Shown here: positions 17,245 to 25,874 of the stretch, in pieces
Position numbering within the stretch: the first letter of the stretch is position 1
Layout of the letters: the number at the start of each line of letters is the position of its first letter
Assembly (NCBI RefSeq): GCF_014650755.1
Contig: NZ_BMVO01000005.1
Span: forward strand, 272,829 to 336,828
Direction: 5' to 3'
Origin: Streptomyces chryseus
GTDB taxonomy: Bacteria > Actinomycetota > Actinomycetes > Streptomycetales > Streptomycetaceae
Length of the DNA stretch: 64,000 nt
Translations under genes and position numbers: made by a program
Notes under the pieces: model-generated
What the model saw: only the letters and a program-made list of their open reading frames with translations
Database searches by the model: none
What the model was told of the DNA's origin: nothing

Positions 17245-18564
17245 GTGAGCGACGAGACCGAACAGAAGCCCCCGCAGACCTTGCAGCCCCTGCAGTACCG
17301 GTTCGACGGCCCCGAGGACGCCCCGGTCCTCATCCTCGGCCCCTCGCTGGGCACCACCTGGCACATGTGGGACCGGCAGATACCGGACCTGACCCGCCAG
17401 TGGCGCGTCTTCCGCTTCGACCTGCCGGGCCACGGCGGCGCTCCCGCGCACCCCGCCAGCTCCGTCAACGAGCTCGCCGAGCGTCTGCTCGCGACCCTCG
17501 ACAGCCTCGGCGTGCAGCGTTTCGGGTACGCCGGCTGCTCCATCGGCGGCGCGATCGGCGCCGAACTGGCACTGCGCCACCCGGAGCGGGTCGCCTCACT
17601 GGCTCTGGTCGCCGCGTCCCCCCGCTTCGGCACCGCCGACGAGTTCCGTCAGCGCGGCGTGATCGTACGGACGAACGGCCTGGAGCCGATGGCGGCCTCC
17701 GCGCCCGCCCGCTGGTTCACGCACGGGTTCGCCGCGGCCCAGCCCGCGATCGTGGAGTGGGCCGTCCAGATGGTCCGCACCACGGACCCCGGCTGCTACA
17801 TCGCCGCCTGCGAGGCGCTGGCCGCCTTCGACATCCGGGTCGACCTGCGCCGCATCGGCGTCCCGACCCTCGTCCTGGTCGGCTCGGAGGACCAGGTCAC
17901 CGGTCCCGCCGAGGCCCGCACCCTGGTCGCCGGCATTCCCGACGCCCGCCTGGCGCTGGTCCCCGGCGCGTCGCACCTGGCCCCGGTCGAGCAGCCCGCC
18001 GCCGTCACCGACCTGCTCGTACGCCACTTCTCCACCGCCTGGCAGGCCACCCCCGCCTCGACCACCGGCATGCAGGCGATCCAGGCGCCGCCCGTGATGC
18101 CGGCGATCTCCGCTCCCCTCACCCCCGTGGGGGAGATCGGCGCCGCCGCGCAGCCCGTCGCCGTACCGGAGCAGGGCGGCCGCCCCGACCCGTACGACGC
18201 CGGGCTCAAGGTCCGCCGCGAGGTCCTGGGCGACGCCCACGTCGACCGCGCCCTCGGCGAGGCCGACGCCTTCACCGGCGACTTCCAGGAGCTGATCACC
18301 CGCTACGCGTGGGGCGAGGTGTGGACCCGGGAAGGACTCGACCGGCGTACGCGCAGCTGCGTCACCCTGACCGCGCTGGTGGCGGGCGGGCACCTGGACG
18401 AGCTGGCCTTCCACACCCGGGCCGCGCTGCGCAACGGCCTGACCCCGGCCGAGATCAAGGAAGTACTGATCCAGACGGCCGTGTACTGCGGCGTCCCCGC
18501 GGCGAACTCCGCCTTCAAGGTGGCCCAGAAGGTCATCCAGGAGGAGACCACACCGCAGGCGTAG
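17245..18564 (+). CDS. pcaL: Fused 3-oxoadipate enol-lactonase / 4-carboxymuconolactone decarboxylase
   Basis: A 439-residue two-domain protein. Residues 15-265 are an alpha/beta hydrolase (PcaD), with the nucleophile in GCSIGGAIG (Ser99) and His in PGASHLAPVEQP. After a Pro/Ala-rich linker (270-310), residues 315-435 are the carboxymuconolactone decarboxylase domain (PcaC), with FQELITRYAWGEVWTR and YCGVPAANSAF. The fusion covers two consecutive steps of the protocatechuate branch of the beta-ketoadipate pathway and is typical of actinobacteria. No other pca gene is nearby. The GTG start has GGAG 4 bases upstream. Confidence 0.93.
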   Translation: MSDETEQKPPQTLQPLQYRFDGPEDAPVLILGPSLGTTWHMWDRQIPDLTRQWRVFRFDLPGHGGAPAHPASSVNELAERLLATLDSLGVQRFGYAGCSIGGAIGAELALRHPERVASLALVAASPRFGTADEFRQRGVIVRTNGLEPMAASAPARWFTHGFAAAQPAIVEWAVQMVRTTDPGCYIAACEALAAFDIRVDLRRIGVPTLVLVGSEDQVTGPAEARTLVAGIPDARLALVPGASHLAPVEQPAAVTDLLVRHFSTAWQATPASTTGMQAIQAPPVMPAISAPLTPVGEIGAAAQPVAVPEQGGRPDPYDAGLKVRREVLGDAHVDRALGEADAFTGDFQELITRYAWGEVWTREGLDRRTRSCVTLTALVAGGHLDELAFHTRAALRNGLTPAEIKEVLIQTAVYCGVPAANSAFKVAQKVIQEETTPQA

Positions 18565-18592
18565 CAGGATGGCGGCGAGGAGGATGTGCCCT

Positions 18593-19225
18593 GTGAAGCT
18601 GACCAAGAAGTCCCATGCCTGCGTCCGGCTGGAGAAGGACGGGCGGACGCTCGTCATCGATCCCGGCAACTTCAGCGAACCGGACGCGGCGGTCGGCGCC
18701 GATGTCGTCCTGGTGACGCACGAGCACCCGGACCACTTCGCCGAGGACCGGCTGCGGGCCGCTCTGGAGGCCGGCCCTGGCGCCGAGATCTGGACGCTGC
18801 GCAGTGTCGCGGACCAGCTCTCGGCGGCCTTCCCCGGCCGGGTGCACACCGTCGGCCACGGCGACGCCTTCTCGGCCGCCGGTTTCGACGTGCAGGTCCA
18901 CGGCGAGCTGCACGCCGTGATCCACCCGGACATCCCGCGGATCACCAACGTGGGCTACCTCGTGGACGGTTCGGTGTTCCATCCCGGCGACGCGCTCACC
19001 GTCCCCGACCAGCCCGTCGAAACGCTGATGCTGCCGGTGATGGCGCCGTGGTCGAAGATCTCCGAGGTGATCGACTACGTGCGCGAGGTGAGGCCGAGGC
19101 GCGCCATCGACATCCACGACGCGCTGCTGACCGACCTCGCCCGGCCGATCTACGACCGCCAGATCGGCGGCCTGGGCGGCACCGACCACGGGCGGCTGAC
19201 GCCGGGGGACTGCACCGAGGTCTGA
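18593..19225 (+). CDS. MBL-fold metallo-hydrolase (UlaG-like)
   Basis: A 210-residue metallo-beta-lactamase-fold protein. The metal motif is THEHPDHF, with further ligands in DGSVFHPGDAL and DIHDAL. The GTG at 18593 is preferred over a more upstream ATG because AGGAGG lies 9 bases before it and the protein then starts VKLTKKSHACVRL, the normal family start. Its substrate is unknown. It is co-directional with the PcaL gene and ExoIII. Confidence 0.88.
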   Translation: MKLTKKSHACVRLEKDGRTLVIDPGNFSEPDAAVGADVVLVTHEHPDHFAEDRLRAALEAGPGAEIWTLRSVADQLSAAFPGRVHTVGHGDAFSAAGFDVQVHGELHAVIHPDIPRITNVGYLVDGSVFHPGDALTVPDQPVETLMLPVMAPWSKISEVIDYVREVRPRRAIDIHDALLTDLARPIYDRQIGGLGGTDHGRLTPGDCTEV

Positions 19226-19265
19226 CCGGACGCCGGCTGTCGGACCCCGCCGATAGGCTGTCGGC

Positions 19266-20045
19266 ATGCGTATCGCCACCTGGAACGTCAACTCGATCAC
19301 CGCCCGGCTGCCCCGCCTGCTGGCGTGGCTGGAGAGCACCGGCACCGACGTGCTGTGCCTCCAGGAGGCCAAGACCACCTCCGAGGCATTCCCGGCCGCG
19401 GAGCTGCGCGAGCTCGGCTACGCCTGCGCGGTCAACGCGACGGGCCGCTGGAACGGCGTGGCCGTGATCTCCAAGGCCGGCCTGGAGGACGTCGTCGTGG
19501 GCCTGCCCGGCGGGCCCGACTACGAGGGCGTGCAGGAGCCGCGGGCGATCTCCGCGACCTGCGGCCCGGTCCGCGTCTGGTCGGTGTACGTGCCGAACGG
19601 CCGCGAGGTCGCCCACGACCACTACGCGTACAAGCTGCGGTGGCTGGAGGCGCTCCACAAGGCCGTGGCCGACGACGCCGCGGGCGAGCGGCCGTTCGCG
19701 GTTCTCGGCGACTTCAACATCGCGCCGACCGACGAGGACGTCTGGGACCCGTCGCTCTTCGTGGACTCCACCCACGTCACCCCGGCCGAGCGGGCCGCGC
19801 TCGCCGCGCTGCGCGACGCCGGGCTCTCCGACGTGGTGCCGCGCCCGCTGAAGTACGACCGCCCCTACACCTACTGGGACTACCGCCTGCTGGGCTTCCC
19901 GAAGAACAAGGGCATGCGCATCGACCTGGTCTACGGCAACGCCCCCTTCGCCGCGGCGGTCAAGGACAGCTACGTGGACCGGGAGGAGCGCAAGGGCAAG
20001 GGCGCGTCGGACCACGCACCGGTCGTCGTGGACCTCGACGTCTGA
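19266..20045 (+). CDS. xth: Exodeoxyribonuclease III
   Basis: A 259-residue endonuclease/exonuclease/phosphatase-family enzyme. MRIATWNVNSITARL opens the fold, Glu34 in CLQEAKTT binds the metal, VLGDFNIAPTDEDV supplies the catalytic Asp and Asn, and SDHAPVVVDL supplies the final Asp-His. Length and motifs match ExoIII, which cuts at abasic sites and removes 3' blocks in base excision repair. It starts 40 bases after the MBL-fold gene. Confidence 0.95.
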   Translation: MRIATWNVNSITARLPRLLAWLESTGTDVLCLQEAKTTSEAFPAAELRELGYACAVNATGRWNGVAVISKAGLEDVVVGLPGGPDYEGVQEPRAISATCGPVRVWSVYVPNGREVAHDHYAYKLRWLEALHKAVADDAAGERPFAVLGDFNIAPTDEDVWDPSLFVDSTHVTPAERAALAALRDAGLSDVVPRPLKYDRPYTYWDYRLLGFPKNKGMRIDLVYGNAPFAAAVKDSYVDREERKGKGASDHAPVVVDLDV

Positions 20046-20116
20046 GGGTTCCGGGCCGGAGCGGGTCTCCGCGCGCCTGTGGTGAACATGGCGGGTCGAA
20101 TGCGAGGCTGAGCGAT

Positions 20117-20563
20117 ATGAAGAACATCCCTTTCCTGGACACCTGGCTCAAACGCCGTGCCCCGGCGCGCGGTACGGCGGTGGTCGCGCCCGGCGGAGAC
20201 AGCGACACGGAAGGTCTGGCGGAACTGCTCGCCGAGTGCGAGCTGTTGCGCGTCAGGGCAGGGGATGCCGGCCTCGAACTGGACGACTCCCCGGCTTCGT
20301 TGGATGCCCTCGACCAGCTGACGCCCCGCTGGCGCGACGACCCCGAGGAGCTGCCCTGGCTGGGCAACGACGCGGGGCTCTACCTCGGGACCGTGATCGT
20401 GCGCACGGTGCCGGGCGCCGTCTGGCAGCTGTGGCCCAGTGGCCAGCCGGTGGTCCGGCTGGCCTCCGGACGCGAGATCAACGTGGTCGAGTTCGGTCTG
20501 GACTGGGCGGTCAACGGGGCGCCCGAGCTGTCGCAGGTCTACGCCGAGGTCTCGGAGCTCTGA
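20117..20563 (+). CDS. Conserved hypothetical protein (DUF6278-like)
   Basis: A 148-residue soluble protein starting MKNIPFLDTWLKRRAPARG. It has an acidic middle (AELLAECELLRVRAGDAG) and a C-terminal beta-rich part with GLYLGTVIVRTVPGAVWQLWPSGQPVVRL. It resembles a family found next to ExoIII in Streptomyces, seemingly without assigned function (from memory, not checked). No signal peptide or membrane segment is seen. Confidence 0.75.
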   Translation: MKNIPFLDTWLKRRAPARGTAVVAPGGDSDTEGLAELLAECELLRVRAGDAGLELDDSPASLDALDQLTPRWRDDPEELPWLGNDAGLYLGTVIVRTVPGAVWQLWPSGQPVVRLASGREINVVEFGLDWAVNGAPELSQVYAEVSEL

Positions 20564-20571
20564 GCCTCCCC

Positions 20572-20587
20572 CGCACTCTTTAGTGCG
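20572..20587 (+). terminator. Short terminator hairpin
   Basis: CGCACT and AGTGCG form a 6-bp stem with a 4-nt CTTT loop, 9 bases after the stop of the hypothetical gene. It is small, but the position is right for a terminator. Confidence 0.4.
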
Positions 20588-20684
20588 CCTTATGCCCTAT
20601 TCGAGCGTGTCGTGTTCGAAGTCCCTTGCCGCGCTGGATAGTTTGCGCTGACCTCGACACAGCTGAGAGTGGGTAGGGCTGCGT

Positions 20685-21101
20685 ATGGCCGTCGATCCGT
20701 TGATCGAGCCGCGTGACGTCAACCAGTACTACGAGAAGCCGCACGTCCTGGTACCGCAGGGCGTACGCGCGACGATGCCGACCGTCATCAGCCAGTGGGT
20801 GGTCGCTCCGAAGGGCGCGTCACTCGGCTTCCGATCACCTACGAGGAGTTCCTCCACGCCGGCAAAGTCGTCGCGTCGGATCTCGACTACGATGTGCCGT
20901 TCATCCCCGTGGTGATGGTGATCTCGCCGAGGCACCGGGATGTGCACGCTGCTCTCCTGGTTCGCCCGGTGGGTGGCCGAACGGGAGAAGCGCGATCCCA
21001 GGACCGAGGCTGCGGAAGTGGGCCCGGCCGACGCGGACACGCTGCTGCCGGGCGTGCGTGAGTACAACCAGGGCACATGCCTGCCCGGCAGCAGCCGGTG
21101 A
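20685..21101 (+). pseudogene. Degraded ORF, apparently frameshifted; family not recognised
   Basis: This 538-base gap between two recognised genes holds protein-like sequence in two frames. Frame one opens at ATG 20685 (MAVDPLIEPRDVNQYYEKP) and reads well to GASLGF near 20830. The sense then seems to pass to another frame, with LPITYEEFLHAGKVVASDLDYDV, to about 20930. It returns to the first frame at ATG 20940 (MCTLLSWFARWVAEREKRDP) and ends at TGA 21099-21101. A gene that lost bases at two points, or a patchwork remnant, would look like this. An upstream Streptomyces-like promoter may exist. I cannot name the parent family. Confidence 0.45.
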
Positions 21102-22715
21102 TCACTTGTCGCGCAGTGGGACCGACACGTAGGACGGGTCGGACTCGGGTGACGAGAAGGTCAGCTGCGCGCCGGTCGGGTTGTGTTCGATGTAGAGCGG
21201 GTCGACGGTGTCGATCACCAGGGCCAGCCGGTGGCCTGCCGGAACGTCGTAGGCGGTGGAGAACAGCTCCAGGTCGACGGCGAACGGCTTGCCGGGTGTC
21301 CGGTCGTGGAAGGTGTACGGCGCGTTGCTGACCAGCTTGCCGAGGCCGAGCGGCCCCACGTCGTAGAGGTAGGCGACGAGGGTGCCGCTCTCCTTGGTGC
21401 TGGAGAGCGTGGTGTGGATCTTCGCCGTACCGCGCACCCGCTGCGTCTCGGCGTACCGCTCCGACTGCCAGACCGACGCGTAGGCGCGCGGCAGCAGCGG
21501 TACGGAAGCCATCGGCGGCAGCTTCAGGAACTGGTCGAGGGCGTTGGACAGCAGGACCGTCCCGCCGTTGGCCCCCGAGTCGACGTTCGCGCGGATGGTC
21601 TTGGCGCCGCCCATGGCGATCTTCCGCTGGGTGGCGCCGACCGACTTCCAGTCGGGGTAGCCCTCGTACGCGCCGGTGGAGCGGGACTTGAGCTGGACCG
21701 GCTGCTCGCCGTCGATGCCGTTGGCCGCGCCGTTCAGGTGGTGGTCGAACCAGCGCCGGGCGTTGGTCCACACGTCGTTCGGCAGGCCCAGCAGGCCGGT
21801 GGCCTCGGAGGTGGCGTGGTCGCCGGGGCGCAGCTCCAGACGCTTGGGGCCGGTGAGCTTCTCGTAGAAGCCGGCGTACTGGTTGGGCGGGAAGATGGTG
21901 TCGCCCCAGGCATTGCCCAGCATGACCGCCGAGCCGTTCTCGTTGATCCGGTCGAGGTAGGTGACGGGGGAGCGCTTGCGCCCCCACTCGATCATGTCCT
22001 GCTCCTTGTCCAGGTTGGAGCCGAGGAAGTCCTTCATGGTCTGCTGGAGCTCGGCGCTCGGGCGGCCGGTGAGGTAGCCGGCGCCGCTGAGCAGACCGGC
22101 GGCCTGCTGGTGCTGCGTACGGCCGCTGTAGATCGAGTCGATGAGGTCGGCCCAGCCGCTCAGCGCGACGACCGCCTTGATGCGCTTGTCGTGTCCGGCG
22201 GCGAGGAGGCTGATCCCCGCGCCGTACGAGACGCCCGCCATGCCCACCTTCGCCGGGTCGGCCGGGGTGTTGGCGAGCGCCCAGTCGATGACCCGGGAGG
22301 CGTCGGCGATGTCCGGCGGGCCCGCGACCTCGATGTGGCCGCCGGACTGCCAGAAGCCGCGGGAGTTGTAACTGACCACGACGTAACCGGAGTCGGCGAG
22401 CTTCCGGGCCTGGGCGACGTACTCGATCTGCGGCATCGCCCAGCTGGTCGGCAGCACGATCACCGGGTAGGTGCGGCTGCCGTCGGCGCCGGCCGGCGTG
22501 AAGACGTTGGCTTTGAGTACGACTCCGCCGTCGCCGGTGATATCCACGAACCGGACGCCGGGGAGAGCGTCGGTCGCGGTCGCGGTCGCGGGCGGCTGCG
22601 CGGGGGCGGCGGCCCGGGCTGTGGGAGCCACGCCTGTGGCGGTCCCGGCGAGCAGTACGGCGGCGGTCGCGGCGCCGGCCGTAGTGCCGCGCAGGGACAT
22701 GTGGGGGTGTCTCAC
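21102..22715 (-). CDS. Secreted CocE/NonD (S15)-family hydrolase
   Basis: A 537-residue protein with an N-terminal export signal ending ARAAAPAQ. An alpha/beta hydrolase core (55-330) follows: VVVSYNSRGFWQSGG, nucleophile Ser163 in GVSYGAGIS, and catalytic His in RPGDHATSEA. A C-terminal jelly-roll domain (about 370-530), typical of X-Pro dipeptidyl-peptidase/CocE acylases, completes it. GTG 22715 is chosen because GAGGAG lies 6 bases upstream; ATG 22700 lacks a site. The substrate could be peptides or esters. A cluster of GGTAA elements lies upstream. Confidence 0.9.
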   Translation of the reverse strand: MRHPHMSLRGTTAGAATAAVLLAGTATGVAPTARAAAPAQPPATATATDALPGVRFVDITGDGGVVLKANVFTPAGADGSRTYPVIVLPTSWAMPQIEYVAQARKLADSGYVVVSYNSRGFWQSGGHIEVAGPPDIADASRVIDWALANTPADPAKVGMAGVSYGAGISLLAAGHDKRIKAVVALSGWADLIDSIYSGRTQHQQAAGLLSGAGYLTGRPSAELQQTMKDFLGSNLDKEQDMIEWGRKRSPVTYLDRINENGSAVMLGNAWGDTIFPPNQYAGFYEKLTGPKRLELRPGDHATSEATGLLGLPNDVWTNARRWFDHHLNGAANGIDGEQPVQLKSRSTGAYEGYPDWKSVGATQRKIAMGGAKTIRANVDSGANGGTVLLSNALDQFLKLPPMASVPLLPRAYASVWQSERYAETQRVRGTAKIHTTLSSTKESGTLVAYLYDVGPLGLGKLVSNAPYTFHDRTPGKPFAVDLELFSTAYDVPAGHRLALVIDTVDPLYIEHNPTGAQLTFSSPESDPSYVSVPLRDK

Positions 22716-22754
22716 GGGTCACTCCTCACTCGTGTCAGTGCAAAGTGACCCGAC

Positions 22755-22809
22755 GGTAACCTCCAGCGCTTACCGTTGGTAACTCCCCGGTAAGTTACGT
22801 CGGGGTAAC
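22755..22809. promoter_or_regulatory. Cluster of GGTAA elements upstream of CocE-type hydrolase
   Basis: GGTAAC occurs at 22755, 22778 and 22804 and GGTAAG at 22789. TTACCGTTGGTAA at 22770-22782 is a perfect 5-bp dyad with a 3-nt spacer. The four copies lie 40-95 bases before the hydrolase start, where an operator array would be expected. Confidence 0.45.
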
Positions 22810-22826
22810 AATTATTGGACGCTGTG

Positions 22827-24026
22827 TCAGTTGGGGTCCCCGCCCAGGGCGCTCTTCGTCTGCCAGTCGGCCCAGGAGAGATTCCACTCGCCGTAGCCGT
22901 TGTTGGCGGCGATCGTCCCCTTGGCGTCGTCGCCGGTCACCTCGAACGGGTCGCCGACGTGGACGTGGCGGTAGATCCACGCGGCGTCCTTGTCGCTCAT
23001 GCCGACGCAGCCCGAGCTCTTGTTGGCCTTGCCGAAGTACGCCTTGTTCCAGGGCGCGGCGTGCGCGTACATCCCGGACCAGGTGAGCCGCATCGAGGAG
23101 TCGACCATCTTGTCGTACGCGTCACCGAGACCCACGGTCTCGGAGCGCATGTTGATCGTGCCCTCCTTGGCCATCAGGACGGCCGTGCCGCGCCACGAGG
23201 CCTTGTCCCCGCCGGGCGTCCCGGCCGACATCGGCACGTCCTTCACCGTCCGCCCGTCGCGCGTCAGCCGCAGCCGGTGCTCGTCGAGGTCGACCTTGAC
23301 GGCCTGCCGCTCGCCGACGGTGAAGTGCGTGGCGTAGTCGCGCACGAACCAGCCGCCCGCCGCGCCCGAGTCGACGCCGTTCAGGTCGGCCTTGAGGGAG
23401 ACCTCCGTGCCCGGCTTCCAGTACTCCCTGGGGCGCCAGTCGACCCGGTCCTTGCCGGAGTAGTCCCGCATCCAGCCCCACGAGCCCTCGGTGCCGTTAG
23501 AGGTGGTCACGTCGAGGCGCCTCTCGACCGCAGCCCTGTTCTTCACCGGGTGGTCGAAGACGACCGACAGCGGCTGGGCGACGCCGACCGTGGTCTTGTT
23601 GCCGGGGACCAGGCTGAGCTTGTTGACCTTGTCGGGGGCCGCCGTGGTGAAGCCGGCCCGCGCGCTCGCGCCGTGGTCGTCCTCGGCGCGCACGGAGTAC
23701 TCCGTGCCCGGGGCGGCCTCGCGGCCCGAGGTCCAGGACTTCCCGTCCCCGGACACCTTCCCGGGGAGCCCGCCGCCCTCGGAGTCGCGCACCGTGACCT
23801 TGCTCAGCCTGCCGTCGGTGATCTTCACCCGCACCGGTTCGCCGGCGTCGGCGTGCTTCCCGTGGAGGTTCACCGAGATCTCCGGGGCCTTCGCGGACGG
23901 ACCGGCCGCGTCGGCCTGGTCCGCCCCGCCGGCGGAACACGCGGTGAGCGCGACGCCGAGGGTCGCGGCGCCTGCCAGCAGGGTGCGGGTGCGGTGGTGG
24001 GGGTGCGTGGGGCTCGAGCGGATCAA
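22827..24026 (-). CDS. L,D-transpeptidase lipoprotein with Ig-like domains
   Basis: A 399-residue lipoprotein with lipobox LTAC (Cys30). Two Ig-like domains (about 50-260) precede the YkuD catalytic domain, whose motif has His322 and Cys340 (KSSGCVGMS). It makes 3-3 cross-links in peptidoglycan or attaches proteins to it, and it acts outside the membrane. The start is a TTG at 24026: GGAGG lies 8 bases upstream and no in-frame ATG or GTG lies near. The architecture matches LdtMt2-type actinobacterial enzymes. Confidence 0.93.
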   Translation of the reverse strand: MIRSSPTHPHHRTRTLLAGAATLGVALTACSAGGADQADAAGPSAKAPEISVNLHGKHADAGEPVRVKITDGRLSKVTVRDSEGGGLPGKVSGDGKSWTSGREAAPGTEYSVRAEDDHGASARAGFTTAAPDKVNKLSLVPGNKTTVGVAQPLSVVFDHPVKNRAAVERRLDVTTSNGTEGSWGWMRDYSGKDRVDWRPREYWKPGTEVSLKADLNGVDSGAAGGWFVRDYATHFTVGERQAVKVDLDEHRLRLTRDGRTVKDVPMSAGTPGGDKASWRGTAVLMAKEGTINMRSETVGLGDAYDKMVDSSMRLTWSGMYAHAAPWNKAYFGKANKSSGCVGMSDKDAAWIYRHVHVGDPFEVTGDDAKGTIAANNGYGEWNLSWADWQTKSALGGDPN

Positions 24027-24243
24027 CTGGAAAACCTCCGGTGCGATGTCTGTCGTCCCGAAGAGTCGATTGAACAGGGAGCGGTTGCCTCAATGGCGGA
24101 AAATGCGCCCAAATCGGCTGTGACAAATGACGCAGAAGGGAAGGACCGATGGCCCCTGACAGCCGGATACGCGGTCTTGCCGGGGCCTGTCCTCTCGGTC
24201 AACGTGAGCAGCGACACAGCCTCACCTCCCGATCGGAGACGCC

Positions 24244-25011
24244 GTGGCCTCCTCCTTCGTCCTCCCGCACACGCTGCTCGGCGACGGACCCCACCGGGTC
24301 TTCGCCGTGCACGGCTGGCTCGCCGACCGCGGCGCCTTCGCCGCCGTACTGCCGGACCTCGACACCCGGACCTTCAGCTACGCCGTGGTCGACCTGCGCG
24401 GATACGGCGAGGCCAGGCGGCAGCCCGGCCGGTATACGACGGCCGAGGGCGCGGCGGACGTGCTGGAGCTGGCCGACCGGCTCGGCTGGGACTCCTTCTC
24501 ACTCGTCGGGCACTCCATGGGCGGCTCCGTCGTCCAGCGCGTGCTGGCCGCCGCGCCGCGGCGGGTACGGCGCCTGGTCGGCGTGTCGCCCGTGCCCGCG
24601 AGCGGGCTGCGGATGCCGCCCGAGCAGTGGGAGCTCTTCGCGGAGGCGGCCGACCGGCCCGCGAACCGGCGCGTCATCCTCGACTCGACGACCGGCGGGA
24701 ACCGCCCGGCCGCCTGGCTCGACCGGATGGTGCGCCGGTCGGTGGAGCGGAGCGACCCGAGGGCGTTCCGCGCCTGGTTCGACTCCTGGGCCGGTGAGGA
24801 CTTCCACGCCGAGATCAAGGGAGCCGACGTACCCGCCCTCGCGGTCACCGGTGCCCTCGACCCCGCGCTGAGCGCCGATCTGATGCGCCGGACCTGGCTG
24901 AGCTGGTTCCCGCGCGGCGCCCTCGCGGATCTGCCGGGCGCGGGCCACTACGCGATGGACGAGACGCCGCTCCAGCTGATCCGTACCGTCGAGGACTTCC
25001 TGCGCGCCTGA
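24244..25011 (+). CDS. Alpha/beta-fold hydrolase
   Basis: A 255-residue hydrolase with HGW oxyanion motif (VFAVHGWLADRG), VVDLRGYGEAR, nucleophile Ser in LVGHSMGGSVV, acid in TGALDPALS, and His in LPGAGHYAMDETP. Small, single-domain and intracellular; the substrate is unknown. GTG start with CGGAG 6 bases upstream. The 217-base region before it holds the divergent promoter of the L,D-transpeptidase, and nothing else was recognised there. Confidence 0.87.
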   Translation: MASSFVLPHTLLGDGPHRVFAVHGWLADRGAFAAVLPDLDTRTFSYAVVDLRGYGEARRQPGRYTTAEGAADVLELADRLGWDSFSLVGHSMGGSVVQRVLAAAPRRVRRLVGVSPVPASGLRMPPEQWELFAEAADRPANRRVILDSTTGGNRPAAWLDRMVRRSVERSDPRAFRAWFDSWAGEDFHAEIKGADVPALAVTGALDPALSADLMRRTWLSWFPRGALADLPGAGHYAMDETPLQLIRTVEDFLRA

Positions 25012-25026
25012 GCGGCGGCGCGCTGA

Positions 25027-25770
25027 CTAGCCGGCCGCCCGGTGGGAGGGGCGGGGCGCGGCCGGGACCGGCTCCCGCGCGGCGCGCGTCACGTCCGCGA
25101 CCAGCTCGACCACGTCCGGGCCGTACGCCTCCGAGTTGATCACCTTCAGCAGCAGGCAGAAGGAGCCGTTGCCGTGCTTGCGGGCCAGCTTCTCGTGGTT
25201 GCGGGCCAGGTAGCGGGTCGCGGCCTGGTTGGTGATGGCCCGCTGGCCGCAGAAGAGGAAGACGGGCCTGGCCTCCTGACGCGTCGTGAGACGCGCCAGG
25301 AGGACGTACTCCGCCACGCCGGGCTCCAGCGGGTAGCGCTCGCCGCCTATGTGGAAGGCGGCCCGGTCGGGGCCCGGCGCGGCGTCCGTGTCGATCCGCA
25401 CACCGGGCAACAGGCTCTGCAGGTGGGCGGCCGTCCGCCGGTTCGACGCGGGGCCGCCGACGCAGAACTCGGTGCGCTCGCCGATGCCCTGGCGCGCCGC
25501 GTCGTGGGAGAGGATCTGCGCGTGCGCGCCGCAGTCCTTGACCACGGCGGCGAGTTCGAGGAGTGCGAAGACGTCGTACCGGTGGACGCCCTCGCCGCCC
25601 GCGTCGCGGTTCACCACGAGCAGCGACTCGGAGTCCGTGGGCATGCCCAGAAACTCCTGCTTGCGGCGCAGCTTGCGCCGCCACAGGTACGTACGGGCGA
25701 GCCAGCCGAGTGAGGCGCTGATTCCGGCCGCTATCACGCCCAGCACGATGTTGCGTACGTCGTCGGTCAT
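25027..25770 (-). CDS. Membrane-anchored hypothetical protein
   Basis: A 247-residue protein with one N-terminal membrane segment (about 6-28, NIVLGVIAAGISASLGWLA), a basic stop-transfer RRKLRRK, then a soluble domain. The soluble part begins ESLLVVNRDAGGEGVHRYDVFALLEL and includes ERTEFCVGGPASNRR and PVFLFCGQRAITNQAATRYLA. The alternating strands and helices look like a Rossmann-type fold, possibly a nucleotide-sensing or STING/SAVED-like effector, but I cannot place it. It is convergent with the upstream hydrolase. Confidence 0.7.
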   Translation of the reverse strand: MTDDVRNIVLGVIAAGISASLGWLARTYLWRRKLRRKQEFLGMPTDSESLLVVNRDAGGEGVHRYDVFALLELAAVVKDCGAHAQILSHDAARQGIGERTEFCVGGPASNRRTAAHLQSLLPGVRIDTDAAPGPDRAAFHIGGERYPLEPGVAEYVLLARLTTRQEARPVFLFCGQRAITNQAATRYLARNHEKLARKHGNGSFCLLLKVINSEAYGPDVVELVADVTRAAREPVPAAPRPSHRAAG

Positions 25771-25874
25771 GGGGCGGCATGCTAGCGCCACGGCGCACCG
25801 GTGTTCGAGGGGATCCTGACGCACGCGGCCGGCTGAAGTTACGCTGCGCGGACACGTGTTGACTGGAGGTACGC

